Shown here in pieces: positions 52,378 through 59,876 of a DNA stretch of 59,876 bases (the stretch's first letter is position 1; every line of letters starts with the position of its first letter). Where the stretch lies: NCBI GenBank assembly GCA_030538425.1, contig JAUNTZ010000015.1:1-59876 (forward strand), read 5' to 3'. The notes below the pieces were generated by a model that was not told the origin of the DNA, ran no database searches, and saw nothing but the letters and a program-made list of their open reading frames with translations. The DNA comes from Paracoccus sp. (in: a-proteobacteria) (lineage in GTDB: Bacteria > Pseudomonadota > Alphaproteobacteria > Rhodobacterales > Rhodobacteraceae). A program made the translations under genes and the position numbers.

Positions 52378-53109
52378 CTACTCCACCGGATCGACCCGCA
52401 CCGCCCCCGCCCCATCCAGCCGCCAGACCCCGGCATCGTCGATCCGCACCGCTGACAGCGCATGGCCATGCCCCGCGCCCGTGTCGATATTCACCCGGTT
52501 GCCGTAATGCGTGACCTGCCGCACCGGCGTGTGACCATGCACGATCAAGTCGCCGTGGTCGCGCCTGTCATTGTGAAAATCCTTGCGAATCCACATCAGG
52601 TCCAGCGGGTCTTGCGCGTCAAGCGCGATGCCCGGACGGATCCCCGCATGGACGAAAGCCACTCCGTCCCGCCTGTGCAGGTAAGGTAAGCGGTCCAACC
52701 AGTCGGCATGGGCGGGCGGAACCTGCGCCACGGCCTCGGCATGGACGGCATCAATCGGGCGGGTCTCGACATCCGCGACCCCGTAAGAGCCAAGCGTCGC
52801 CCCCGCCCCGTGCAGCGGGTTCTTGGTATAAGGCAGGCCCGAGGCCGAGCCGGGGTCGATCCAATAGGGATCGCGCAGGAACATCACCAGCTTGTGATCG
52901 TGATTGCCGCGCAGCACCACCCAGTCGCGCCCCTGCGCCTGACCGTCGATCAGATATTGCACCACGCCGCGCGAATCGGGGCCTCGGTCGATCAGGTCGC
53001 CGATATGGACGACCTGTGCATCGGCGCCGCCATCGGCCTCGATCAAGGCATGCGCCGCGCGCAGCTTGTCCAGATGCCCGTGAATATCACCGATTGCATA
53101 GACGCGCAT
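52378..53109 (-). CDS. metallophosphoesterase (serine/threonine-protein phosphatase/Ap4A-hydrolase type)
   Basis: The 243-aa protein has all calcineurin-type metal motifs in order: MRVYAIGDIHGHLDKL, VVHIGDLIDRGPDS, VVLRGNHDHKLV, GVAFVHAGIRPG and LIVHGHTPVR. Such proteins act as protein phosphatases or diadenosine tetraphosphatases; the exact substrate is unclear. ATG 53109 starts directly at the first motif. It is in line with serA upstream (60 nt) but need not be part of the same operon. Confidence 0.92.
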   Translation of the reverse strand: MRVYAIGDIHGHLDKLRAAHALIEADGGADAQVVHIGDLIDRGPDSRGVVQYLIDGQAQGRDWVVLRGNHDHKLVMFLRDPYWIDPGSASGLPYTKNPLHGAGATLGSYGVADVETRPIDAVHAEAVAQVPPAHADWLDRLPYLHRRDGVAFVHAGIRPGIALDAQDPLDLMWIRKDFHNDRRDHGDLIVHGHTPVRQVTHYGNRVNIDTGAGHGHALSAVRIDDAGVWRLDGAGAVRVDPVE

Positions 53110-53168
53110 CGCCGCCCCTTTCGCACACCCCGCCAACCGCAAGGGCTGGCGGGGCCATCACATCAGGC

Positions 53169-54758
53169 TCAGACCTCAAAGCGCAGGGCGCGGGCCTGAA
53201 GGAACTTGCCTGTCTGCTCCAGCGCCGCCAGAGCCTCGGGGCGGATCGCCTCATCCAGATAGAGAATCGCAATCGCATCCTCACCCGAGGCCGAGCGGCC
53301 AAGGGTAAAGTTCGCGATATTCACGCCCAGATCGCCCAGCGTCATGCCAAGCGCGCCGATCACGCCCGGCACGTCCTTGTTGCGGGTATAGAGCATATGT
53401 TCCCCGATCTCGGCATCGACATTGATCCCGCGAATCTGGATGAAGCGCGGCTTGCCGTCGCTGAAGACCGTGCCGCCGATCGACCGCTCACGCTCATCGG
53501 TGACCATGGTCACCTTGATATAGCCGTCATAAACGCCGCTCGCTTCCTGATGCGTGGTCGCAATCTGGATGCCACGATCCTTGGCGATGGCTGGGGCCGA
53601 GACCATGTTCACATCCGGGTTCGTGGCCTTCATCACGCCCGCAATCACGGCGGCGTTCAGCGCGTTCAGGTTCATCTCAGCCGCGACACCATCATAAAGG
53701 ATGTTGATCGCCTTGATCGGCTGATCGGTCATCTGACCCACAAAGGCACCCAGATGGCCGGCCAGCTTGATCCACGGCCCCATCACGGCGGCCTCTTCAG
53801 CCGTGACCGAGGGCATATTCAACGCATTGGCCACCGCGCCGGTCAGCAGGTAATCCGACATCTGTTCGGCCACTTGCAGCGCGACGTTTTCCTGCGCCTC
53901 ATTGGTCGAGGCGCCCAGATGCGGCGTCACCACCACATTGGGCAGGTTGAACAGCGGGCTGTCGGTCGCCGGTTCGGTCGCGAACACGTCCAGAGCGGCC
54001 CCGGCGACATGACCAGAGGTCAGCGCCTCGGCCAAGGCCGCCTCATCAATCAGCCCGCCCCGCGCGGCATTGATGATCCGCACGCCCTTCTTGGTCTTCG
54101 CGATATTCTCACGCGACAGGATATTGCGGGTCTTGTCGGTCAGCGGCACATGCAGCGTGATGAAATCGGCCTTTGCCAGCAATTCGTCCAGCTCAACCTT
54201 GCGCACGCCCATCTGGGCGGCGCGTTCCTCGGACAGGAAGGGATCATAGGCCACCACCTTCATCTTCAGCCCAAGCGCACGATCCGCCACGATAGACCCG
54301 ATATTGCCCGCCCCGATCAGGCCAAGCGTCTTGTTGAACAGCTCGACCCCCATAAAGCGGTTCTTTTCCCATTTACCGGCATGGGTCGAGACCGAGGCCT
54401 CGGGCAATTGCCGCGCCACAGCGAACATCAGCGCAATCGCGTGCTCGGCGGTCGTGACCGAGTTCCCAAACGGCGTGTTCATCACGATCACGCCCTTCTT
54501 GGACGCCGCCGGAATATCGACGTTATCCACGCCAATCCCGGCACGGCCGATCACCTTGAGATTGGTGGCCGCCTCAAGCAGCTTTTCGGTCACTTTGGTC
54601 GCGGACCGGATCGCCAGCCCGTCATATTGGCCGATCACCTCGGCCAGCTTTTCCTTGTCCTTGCCCAGATCGGGCAGGTAATCCACCTCGACCCCACGGT
54701 CGCGAAAGATCTGGACGGCGGTTTCACTCAGCTTGTCGGAAACGAGAACCTTGGGCAT
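53169..54758 (-). CDS. serA: D-3-phosphoglycerate dehydrogenase
   Basis: First step of serine synthesis, oxidising 3-phosphoglycerate with NAD+. The 529-aa protein is the long form: substrate/NAD domains with LGLIGAGNIGSIVADRALG (Rossmann) and LHVPLTDKTRNIL, NAARGGLIDEAAL and PHLGASTNEAQENV (catalytic His). An ASB domain (residues ~320-450) and a C-terminal ACT domain (GVIGALGMTLGDLGVNIANFTLG) follow. ATG 54758 follows AAGGAG. It lies 85 nt downstream of serC, whose 3' element fills that gap. Confidence 0.97.
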   Translation of the reverse strand: MPKVLVSDKLSETAVQIFRDRGVEVDYLPDLGKDKEKLAEVIGQYDGLAIRSATKVTEKLLEAATNLKVIGRAGIGVDNVDIPAASKKGVIVMNTPFGNSVTTAEHAIALMFAVARQLPEASVSTHAGKWEKNRFMGVELFNKTLGLIGAGNIGSIVADRALGLKMKVVAYDPFLSEERAAQMGVRKVELDELLAKADFITLHVPLTDKTRNILSRENIAKTKKGVRIINAARGGLIDEAALAEALTSGHVAGAALDVFATEPATDSPLFNLPNVVVTPHLGASTNEAQENVALQVAEQMSDYLLTGAVANALNMPSVTAEEAAVMGPWIKLAGHLGAFVGQMTDQPIKAINILYDGVAAEMNLNALNAAVIAGVMKATNPDVNMVSAPAIAKDRGIQIATTHQEASGVYDGYIKVTMVTDERERSIGGTVFSDGKPRFIQIRGINVDAEIGEHMLYTRNKDVPGVIGALGMTLGDLGVNIANFTLGRSASGEDAIAILYLDEAIRPEALAALEQTGKFLQARALRFEV

Positions 54759-54789
54759 ATCATGCTCCTTTTTGCGCGCGCGGCGCTGT

Positions 54790-54842
54790 CTTTTGTCTGG
54801 AAATATCCTGCGGGGGTCCGGGGGCGCAAAGCCCCCGGCGCT
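54790..54842 (-). repeat. 3'-UTR element copy 3 (between serC and serA)
   Basis: Read on the minus strand right after the serC stop: a hairpin (CCGGGGGC-TTTG-CGCCCCCGG), then ACCCCCGCAGGATATTTCCA and GACAAAAGACAG. It matches the elements at 22249-22291 and 6123-6157. Here it lies inside what looks like an operon, 30 nt before the serA start, so it may be a processing or attenuation site. Confidence 0.6.
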
Positions 54843-54843
54843 C

Positions 54844-55989
54844 TCAGTTTTGCGCGTCGATCTCGGCGTTGAACGCCCATTCAACCCACGGCATCAGCGC
54901 CTCAACATCGGCGGTCTCGACCGTCGCGCCGCACCAGATGCGCAGGCCGGGCGGCGCATCGCGATAGGCGCCCACGTCAAGGGCGACGCCCTCTTTCTCA
55001 AGCCGCTTGGCCACCGCTTTGGCGAAGGCCGCGCCGTCCTTGATCCGCGCGTCGGTGAATTGCAGGCAAACCGAGGTGGTCGAGGCCGTCGCAGGCTCCA
55101 CCGCCAGATCCGCGATCCAGTCGCGGGTCGCGATGAAATCCCGCACCGCCGCCGCATTGGCGTCACAACGCGCAATCAACGCATCCAGCCCGCCAAGGCC
55201 CTGCGCCCATTTCAGCGAGACAAGGTAATCCTCAACCGCCAGCATGGACGGCGTGTTGATCGTCTCACCCTTGAAGATGCCCTCGATCAGCTTGCCGCCC
55301 TTGGTCATGCGGAAAATTTTCGGCAGCGGCCATGCGGGCGTGTAGCTTTCCAGCCGTTCCACCGCGCGGGGCGACAGGATCAGCATCCCATGCGCACCCT
55401 CGCCGCCCAGCACTTTCTGCCAGGAAAACGTCACCACATCCAGCTTGTCCCATGGCAGCGCCATCGCAAAGGCCGCCGAGGTCGCGTCGCAAATCGTCAG
55501 CCCCTCACGGTCCGCCGGAATCGCATCCCCATTCGGCACGCGCACGCCCGAGGTGGTGCCGTTCCAGGTGAACACGACGTCTTTATCGAAATCGACCTCG
55601 GCCAGATCCACGATCTGCCCGTAATCAGCCTTGCGCACCACCGCATCCAGCTTGAGCTGTTTCACAACATCGGTAACCCAGCCTTCGCCAAAGCTCTCCC
55701 ATGCCAGCATCTCAACGCCGCGCTGACCCAGAAGCGACCACATCGCCATCTCAACCGCGCCGGTATCAGACCCCGGAACGATGCCGATGCGGTAATCGGC
55801 GGGCACGCCCAGAACCTCGCGGGTCAGCTCGATCGCCTCGGCCAGCTTGGCCTTGCCAATGGCGGCGCGATGCGAGCGGCCAAGCGGCGCGTCCGACAGC
55901 ATATCCAGATTGTAAGCGGGGATTTTGGCACAGGGGCCAGAGGAAAAGCGCGGGTTCTGCGGCCGCGCGGCCGGTGCATCATGCGTCAT
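54844..55989 (-). CDS. serC: phosphoserine aminotransferase
   Basis: Converts 3-phosphohydroxypyruvate and glutamate to phosphoserine and 2-oxoglutarate, using PLP. The 381-aa protein starts [22 protein letters not shown] and contains [70 protein letters not shown] (PLP Lys) and [12 protein letters not shown]. This is the alphaproteobacterial PSAT subtype. It is followed by serA and divergent from serB, which unites the whole serine branch. Confidence 0.96.
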   Translation of the reverse strand: MTHDAPAARPQNPRFSSGPCAKIPAYNLDMLSDAPLGRSHRAAIGKAKLAEAIELTREVLGVPADYRIGIVPGSDTGAVEMAMWSLLGQRGVEMLAWESFGEGWVTDVVKQLKLDAVVRKADYGQIVDLAEVDFDKDVVFTWNGTTSGVRVPNGDAIPADREGLTICDATSAAFAMALPWDKLDVVTFSWQKVLGGEGAHGMLILSPRAVERLESYTPAWPLPKIFRMTKGGKLIEGIFKGETINTPSMLAVEDYLVSLKWAQGLGGLDALIARCDANAAAVRDFIATRDWIADLAVEPATASTTSVCLQFTDARIKDGAAFAKAVAKRLEKEGVALDVGAYRDAPPGLRIWCGATVETADVEALMPWVEWAFNAEIDAQN

Positions 55990-56010
55990 ATTAGCCTTCC
56001 AGCTATAAAG

Positions 56011-56028
56011 CCCTTCGTTGGGGAAGGG
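56011..56028 (-). promoter_or_regulatory. hairpin in the serC leader (candidate serC RNA motif)
   Basis: On the minus strand, CCCTTC, loop CCCAAC, GAAGGG forms a perfect 6-bp hairpin 21 nt upstream of the serC ATG. Comparative work in alphaproteobacteria described a conserved 'serC' leader RNA upstream of serC-serA; the position and a pyrimidine/purine hairpin close to the ribosome-binding site fit. I cannot align it to the published consensus here, so the identification is tentative. Confidence 0.45.
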
Positions 56029-56168
56029 TGTCCCAAGAACGCGCTTACATCCGCCGCCCCGCCCTGCGCAAGCGAAATTTTTGCGACAGCTTGCCGCCCG
56101 TCGGGGCATCAGGCCGGATTGATCTTGCCGCCGACATGCCGGACAAGGTGCCAAAACAGGAGGCATCC

Positions 56169-57050
56169 ATGACCGGCCACATCATCACCCTTCTGGCGCC
56201 CCCCGCCCGCGCCGATCTGGACGAACACCGCGCCCATGCGATTCGCGACCTGTTCGGCGGTGGCGATCTGACATGGCTGGCCCCCGGCATCGCGACCGAG
56301 TTCCACAGCACGACCCTGCCTGAAGACGCCGCAGCGATTGCCGAGGATACCCGCATGTCGGGCTATGATCTGGTCATCCAGCCCGCCGAGGGGCGGCGTA
56401 AATCGGTTCTGCTGGCCGATATGGATTCGACCATGATCGGACAGGAATGTATCGACGAGTTGGCCGATTTCGCGGGCGTGGGCGAACGCGTGGCCGAGAT
56501 CACCGCCCGCGCCATGAACGGCGCGCTTGATTTCCACGAGGCCCTGATCGAGCGTGTCGGCCTGCTCTCCGGGCTACGCCTGTCGATCATCGACAAGGTT
56601 CTGGACGAACGCATCACGCTTGCGCCGGGGGGCCGCGAACTGGTCGCGACCATGCGGGCGAACGGGGGGTATTGCGCGCTCGTCTCGGGCGGTTTCACCG
56701 CCTTTACCGGGCCGGTGGCGCGGGCCTTGGGCTTTGACGAACACCGCGCGAATATCCTGCTGGACGAGGACGGCGTGCTGACCGGCCATGTCGCGCTGCC
56801 GGTTCTGGGCCGTCAGGCCAAGGTCGATGCGCTCAACGACATCACCGCCGCGCGCGGGCTGAGCCCTGCCGATGTGCTGGCGGTCGGCGACGGCGCGAAC
56901 GATCTGGGGATGCTGCAACTGGCGGGCACCGGCGTCGCCCTTCACGCAAAACCCGTGGTGGCCGAACAGGCAGCGGTGCGGATCGACCATGCCGATCTGA
57001 CCGCGCTGCTTTATCTGCAAGGCTATCGCCGGGACGAGTTCGCGGGTTAG
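56169..57050 (+). CDS. serB: phosphoserine phosphatase
   Basis: Last step of serine synthesis. The 293-aa HAD enzyme has an N-terminal ~85-residue regulatory region, then [20 protein letters not shown] (DxDST; first Asp is the nucleophile), [15 protein letters not shown], and [20 protein letters not shown] (last motif). ATG 56169 follows AGGAGG by 6 nt. It is divergent from serC and ends in a 4-nt overlap with the convergent NMO-like gene. Confidence 0.96.
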   Translation: MTGHIITLLAPPARADLDEHRAHAIRDLFGGGDLTWLAPGIATEFHSTTLPEDAAAIAEDTRMSGYDLVIQPAEGRRKSVLLADMDSTMIGQECIDELADFAGVGERVAEITARAMNGALDFHEALIERVGLLSGLRLSIIDKVLDERITLAPGGRELVATMRANGGYCALVSGGFTAFTGPVARALGFDEHRANILLDEDGVLTGHVALPVLGRQAKVDALNDITAARGLSPADVLAVGDGANDLGMLQLAGTGVALHAKPVVAEQAAVRIDHADLTALLYLQGYRRDEFAG

Positions 57051-58051
57051 GGCACCAACCGCGCCAGAATCTCAGCCGCCGGGCCGGGTTGCGCCTGTGC
57101 GCAGCCGGTGCCCGCCCAGAACGGGCCATAGCCCGTCTCATCCGCGTCAAGCGCCGCGCGGTTGAGCGCCTTGGTGGCGCTATAGGGTAGCGGGTAGTCG
57201 GGGGCGCCCTCGGGGTCGATCTGCGCGATATGGTTCGCAAGGCCCCGCGCCGGGCGACCTGAAATCGCGCGGGTCATCATCGTTTCGCCCGCCGCCAGGC
57301 CGGCGCGATGGGGGGCGGTGGTGGCGGCCTCATCGGCGACCAGAAAGGCCGTGCCGCATTGCGCCGCAACCGCGCCCGCGTCCAGAGCCGCGCGCACGTC
57401 CCCGGCCGTCATGATCCCGCCCGCCGCGATCAAGGGCAGGCCCACCGGGCGCAATTCGGCCAGCAGGTCCAGCACCTCCAGCCGCGCATCGGGGCCGTTT
57501 TCGTCAAACATCCCGCGATGCCCGCCCGCCTGCCAGCCCTGCGCGACAATGCCGTCCAGCCCCGCCCGCGCGATCTCCTGCGCATCCTCAAGGTTCACCG
57601 CGCTCGCCAGCAGAACCGCTCCGGTCGCGCACAGCGCCTCCAGCTGATCCGCCCGAGGCAAGCCAAAGTGAAAGCTGATCACGCGAGGCCGCGTCTCCAC
57701 GATCACGCGCAGCATCGCGTCATCATCGCGCAGGCTGATATAATCGGGGCTGAGCGCGTCCGGCACCGCCGCACCGTATCGCGCGAAATGCGGGGCCAGC
57801 CGGTCAAGCCATGCGGCTTCCCGGGCGGCGTCACGGCCAGCCGCGCGGTGACAAAACAGGTTCACCCCGAAGGGCCGGTCGGTCAGCTCCGCGGTCCGGG
57901 TGATCTGCGCGCGGGCCTGTTCGGCGTTCAGCGCCCCCAGCCCAAGCGCCCCCAGCCTGCCCGCATTCGAGACCGCCGCCGCCAGTTCAGGCGTGGTGAT
58001 CCCCGCCATCGGTGCCTGAATGATCGGATATTGAACGCCAAGATCCAGCAT
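57047..58051 (-). CDS. nitronate monooxygenase-like flavoprotein
   Basis: The 334-aa TIM-barrel protein begins MLDLGVQYPIIQAPMAGITTPELAAAVSNAG, the 2-nitropropane dioxygenase/NMO signature. It has VVISFHFG-like VISFHFGLPRADQL (catalytic His position), AQGWQAGGHRG, LIAAGGIMTAGDV and AAQCGTAFLVADEA (FMN phosphate binding). Members oxidise nitronates, though many act on other compounds or are enoyl reductase relatives. The start at 58051 is chosen; a longer frame to 58645 lies over the TSUP gene. Confidence 0.9.
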   Translation of the reverse strand: MLDLGVQYPIIQAPMAGITTPELAAAVSNAGRLGALGLGALNAEQARAQITRTAELTDRPFGVNLFCHRAAGRDAAREAAWLDRLAPHFARYGAAVPDALSPDYISLRDDDAMLRVIVETRPRVISFHFGLPRADQLEALCATGAVLLASAVNLEDAQEIARAGLDGIVAQGWQAGGHRGMFDENGPDARLEVLDLLAELRPVGLPLIAAGGIMTAGDVRAALDAGAVAAQCGTAFLVADEAATTAPHRAGLAAGETMMTRAISGRPARGLANHIAQIDPEGAPDYPLPYSATKALNRAALDADETGYGPFWAGTGCAQAQPGPAAEILARLVP

Positions 58052-58108
58052 GATCGCCCCCAGTTTTGAGCTCTTTACAAAGGCTGACGCGGGGCAGATC
58101 AAGCCCCT

Positions 58109-58867
58109 ATGTTTGAGCTGTCCCTTGATCTTGTCCTGATGCTGGTGGTCGCGGCCTTTGCGGCGGGCTTTGTCGATGCGATTGCGGGCGGCGGTGGGCT
58201 GATTACCGTGCCCGCGCTGATGCTGGCGGGGCTGCCGCCGGCGCAGGCTTTGGCCACCAACAAGGTGCAGGGCGCCTTCGGGGCGGGGACGGCGGCGCTC
58301 AGCTATGCGGCAAGCGGGCTGGTCGATCTGCGCAGCCAGTGGCGCGCCGCGCTGATTGCCTTTGGCGCGGGGCTTTTGGGCGCGCTTTGCGTCAGCCTGA
58401 TCCCGGCGCAGGCGCTGCGCTATGTGCTGCCCTTCGTGCTGATCGCGATTGCGGCGTTTTTCGCGCTGAAGCCCGGTCTGGGCGACATGGACCGGATGCA
58501 GCGAATCACGCCCCTTGCCTTCACGCTGACCCTCGTGCCGCTGATCGGATTCTATGACGGGCTGATCGGACCGGGCACGGGCGCGTTCTTCATGATCGGG
58601 TTCGTCACGCTGGCGGGTTACGGGATCCTCAAGGCAACCGCGCATACCAAGCTGCTGAACTTCGCCTCGAACTTTGGTGGGCTGGTGGGGTTCACGATGA
58701 TCGGCAAACCGCTGTGGCTGCTGGGTCTGGCGATGGGCATCGCGCAGATCGCGGGCGCTTGGGTCGGCGCGCGGCTGGCGATGCGGGTGGGCGCGCGGAT
58801 CATCAAGCCGCTGCTGGTCATCACCTCGACCGCGCTTGCGCTGCGGCTGCTGTGGGATCTGCTCTAG
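58109..58867 (+). CDS. TSUP-family (TauE/SafE) membrane transporter
   Basis: The 252-aa protein has about eight hydrophobic helices and the two family repeats: VDAIAGGGGLITVPALMLAGLPPAQALATNKVQG and FYDGLIGPGTGAFFMIGFVTLAG with KATAHTKLLNFASNFGG. Members export or import sulfite, sulfoacetate or other organic anions; the substrate here is unknown. Its last 4 nt overlap the 3' end of the Lrp-type gene. Confidence 0.93.
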   Translation: MFELSLDLVLMLVVAAFAAGFVDAIAGGGGLITVPALMLAGLPPAQALATNKVQGAFGAGTAALSYAASGLVDLRSQWRAALIAFGAGLLGALCVSLIPAQALRYVLPFVLIAIAAFFALKPGLGDMDRMQRITPLAFTLTLVPLIGFYDGLIGPGTGAFFMIGFVTLAGYGILKATAHTKLLNFASNFGGLVGFTMIGKPLWLLGLAMGIAQIAGAWVGARLAMRVGARIIKPLLVITSTALALRLLWDLL

Positions 58868-59334
58868 ACCGGCAGGCCGCCATCCTCTTTCGCGGTTTTC
58901 AGCACGATCTCGGATCGGATCTGCGCGACCTGCGGATGCGGCAACAGCCGGTCATGGATGAACCCGGCCAGCGCGTCCAGATCGCGGACATGCAGCTCCA
59001 GCACATAATCCGCATCGCCTGACACGGAATGCGCGGCCCTCACCTCGGGCTGGCGGGCGATGAAACGGGCGAAATCGCCGTCCTGCGCCTGCCCATGGCT
59101 GCGCAGGTTGACGCGGGCAAAGGCGCGGATGCCAAAGCCCAAGGCGCGCGCATCCAGCCGCGCCCCATAGCCGCGAATCAGCCCCGCCTTTTCCAGCGCG
59201 GCCCGCCTGCGCGAGCATTGCGAGGGCGACAGATGCACCATCTCTGACAGGCCCGCATTGGTGAGCGAGCCGTCACGCTGCAATGCGGCAAGAATTGCGC
59301 GATCATAGCTGTCAATGTCTGAATCATGCACCAT
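58864..59334 (-). CDS. Lrp/AsnC-family transcriptional regulator
   Basis: The 156-aa protein has an AsnC-type helix-turn-helix (YDRAILAALQRDGSLTNAGLSEMVHLSPSQCSRRRAALEKAGLIRGY) and a C-terminal RAM ligand domain (HSVSGDADYVLELHVRDLDALAGFIHDRLL). It is divergent from the hpd gene across 115 nt. Regulators of this place commonly control tyrosine/phenylalanine catabolism, so an aromatic amino acid may be the ligand. Start 59334 (MVHDSDIDSYDRAIL) is used. Confidence 0.93.
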   Translation of the reverse strand: MVHDSDIDSYDRAILAALQRDGSLTNAGLSEMVHLSPSQCSRRRAALEKAGLIRGYGARLDARALGFGIRAFARVNLRSHGQAQDGDFARFIARQPEVRAAHSVSGDADYVLELHVRDLDALAGFIHDRLLPHPQVAQIRSEIVLKTAKEDGGLPV

Positions 59335-59362
59335 TTTGCCATCACCCGCATATTTCACGCAA

Positions 59363-59387
59363 AAATGGCGCATATTCCGCGCCAAAT
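59363..59387. promoter_or_regulatory. palindromic operator candidate between lrp-type gene and hpd
   Basis: AAATGGCGC-ATATTCC-GCGCCAAAT: GGCGC (59367-59371) and GCGCC (59379-59383) are perfect arms, flanked by AT-rich ends that nearly continue the symmetry. It lies 28 nt from the regulator start and 62 nt before the hpd ATG. Size and AT-rich centre suit an Lrp/AsnC dimer site controlling both genes. Confidence 0.55.
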
Positions 59388-59449
59388 GCAAGCCCTTTGC
59401 GCCTCGGATTTGATATCCTCACCCAATCGCCCGACAGGAGGAGGAAACC

Positions 59450-59876
59450 ATGGGTCCGTTCCCGCATGATGCACCAAAGGCCACGATCAGCACGGCCAAC
59501 CCCGCCGGCACCGACGGGTTTGAGTTCGTCGAATTCGCCCATCCGAACCCCGAGGAACTCGACAGCCTGTTTCGCAAGATGGGCTTTGTGCCGGTCGCCA
59601 AACACAAAAGCCGCAATGTGACGCTGTATCGGCAGGGTGGCATCAACTATGTGCTGAATGCCGAGCCCGACAGCCATGCCAGCCAGTTCATCGCCGATCA
59701 CGGCCCTTGCGCCCCCGCGATGGGCTGGCGTGTGGTCGATGCCGCGCATGCGCTCAAACGCGCGGTTGAACTGGGTGCAAAGGAATATACCGGCCCCGGC
59801 AAGGTTCTGGACGCCCCTGCGGTTCTAGGTATCGGCGGCAGCCTTTTGTATTTCATCGACAAATATGACGACACCG
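59450..59876 (+). CDS. hpd: 4-hydroxyphenylpyruvate dioxygenase, N-terminal part (runs off the window)
   Basis: The visible 142 residues start MGPFPHDAPKATISTANPAG and show the N-terminal VOC-like half of HPPD: GFEFVEFAHPNPEELDSLFRKMGF, HKSRNVTLYRQGGINYVLN, SHASQFIADHGPC, AMGWRVVDAAHA. The iron-binding residues lie in the C-terminal half outside the window. It makes homogentisate from 4-hydroxyphenylpyruvate in tyrosine degradation. AGGAGGAGG precedes ATG 59450. An Lrp-type regulator is divergent. Confidence 0.92.
   Translation, partial: MGPFPHDAPKATISTANPAGTDGFEFVEFAHPNPEELDSLFRKMGFVPVAKHKSRNVTLYRQGGINYVLNAEPDSHASQFIADHGPCAPAMGWRVVDAAHALKRAVELGAKEYTGPGKVLDAPAVLGIGGSLLYFIDKYDDT

Noticed and set aside
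1-59876. CRISPR arrays, insertion sequences, integrase/att sites and a replication origin
   Set aside because: No regularly spaced short repeats with unique spacers, no transposase or integrase motifs and no DnaA-box cluster were seen on either strand. The tandem repeats found are gene-derived.

Overview
The window is GC-rich, densely packed DNA from an alphaproteobacterium, most likely a Rhodobacteraceae (Rhodobacterales) member close to Paracoccus/Rhodobacter. The pointers are L-malyl-CoA/beta-methylmalyl-CoA lyase, a MaoC-phosphotransacetylase fusion, a DUF2794-type protein, the MotE/FliL/FlhA/FliR/FlhB flagellar cluster with TTAA-N7-TTAA (CtrA-type) sites and GANTC sites, and the ligase-associated DNA-repair operon. 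Gene assignments rest on motifs read by eye in the translations; no database search was run.

Layout. 1-6 kb: partial peptide-type substrate-binding protein, a secreted protein, mutS, and a polar amino-acid ABC transporter. 6-11 kb: mtaB-dapF, tRNA-Lys, then ackA behind a MaoC/Pta fusion gene; the ackA-pta junction holds a 134-bp sequence three times. 11-17.5 kb: exonuclease, ATP-dependent ligase, DEXH helicase and PdeM nuclease (ligase-associated repair set), with a 133-bp duplication at the exonuclease-ligase junction. 17.5-21.4 kb: Anbu proteasome-like protease, transglutaminase, alpha-E protein and circularly permuted ATP-grasp, read as one operon. 21.6-30 kb: lytic transglycosylase, lolA, a VOC gene with a decayed array of its own 3' end, mcl1, a D-amino-acid/branched-chain aminotransferase, an unrecognised ORF, N-formylglutamate amidohydrolase, pyk, rpmI-rplT. 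30-38.8 kb: a P450 with a repetitive N-terminal extension, esterase, a tiny membrane protein, thiolase, a STAS/anti-sigma kinase pair, hspQ, a P1 peptidase, mutL. 38.8-48.7 kb: divergent flagellar export/motor cluster. 48.7-59.9 kb: glutamate dehydrogenase, TetR regulator, two tandem I78-type inhibitors, a phosphoesterase, the serine pathway (serC-serA and divergent serB), a nitronate monooxygenase-like protein, a TSUP transporter, an Lrp/AsnC regulator and the start of hpd.

The most unusual feature is a recurrent type of tandem duplication. At two operon junctions (pta/ackA and exonuclease/ligase) a ~133-bp segment spanning the end of one gene and the start of the next is repeated. This creates short chimeric reading frames (N-terminus of the downstream protein fused to the C-terminus of the upstream one) that stay open and remain linked by the same stop/start overlaps and Shine-Dalgarno sequences. 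A third locus carries decayed 117-120 bp copies of a gene's 3' end, and a fourth is a 165-bp higher-order repeat inside the P450 gene. I know of no description of this as a recurrent process. Secondary points are the complete Anbu operon, two CtrA-type sites beside GANTC sites (one inside fliL), a 3'-UTR element found just after three unrelated genes, and many convergent gene pairs whose 3' ends overlap.
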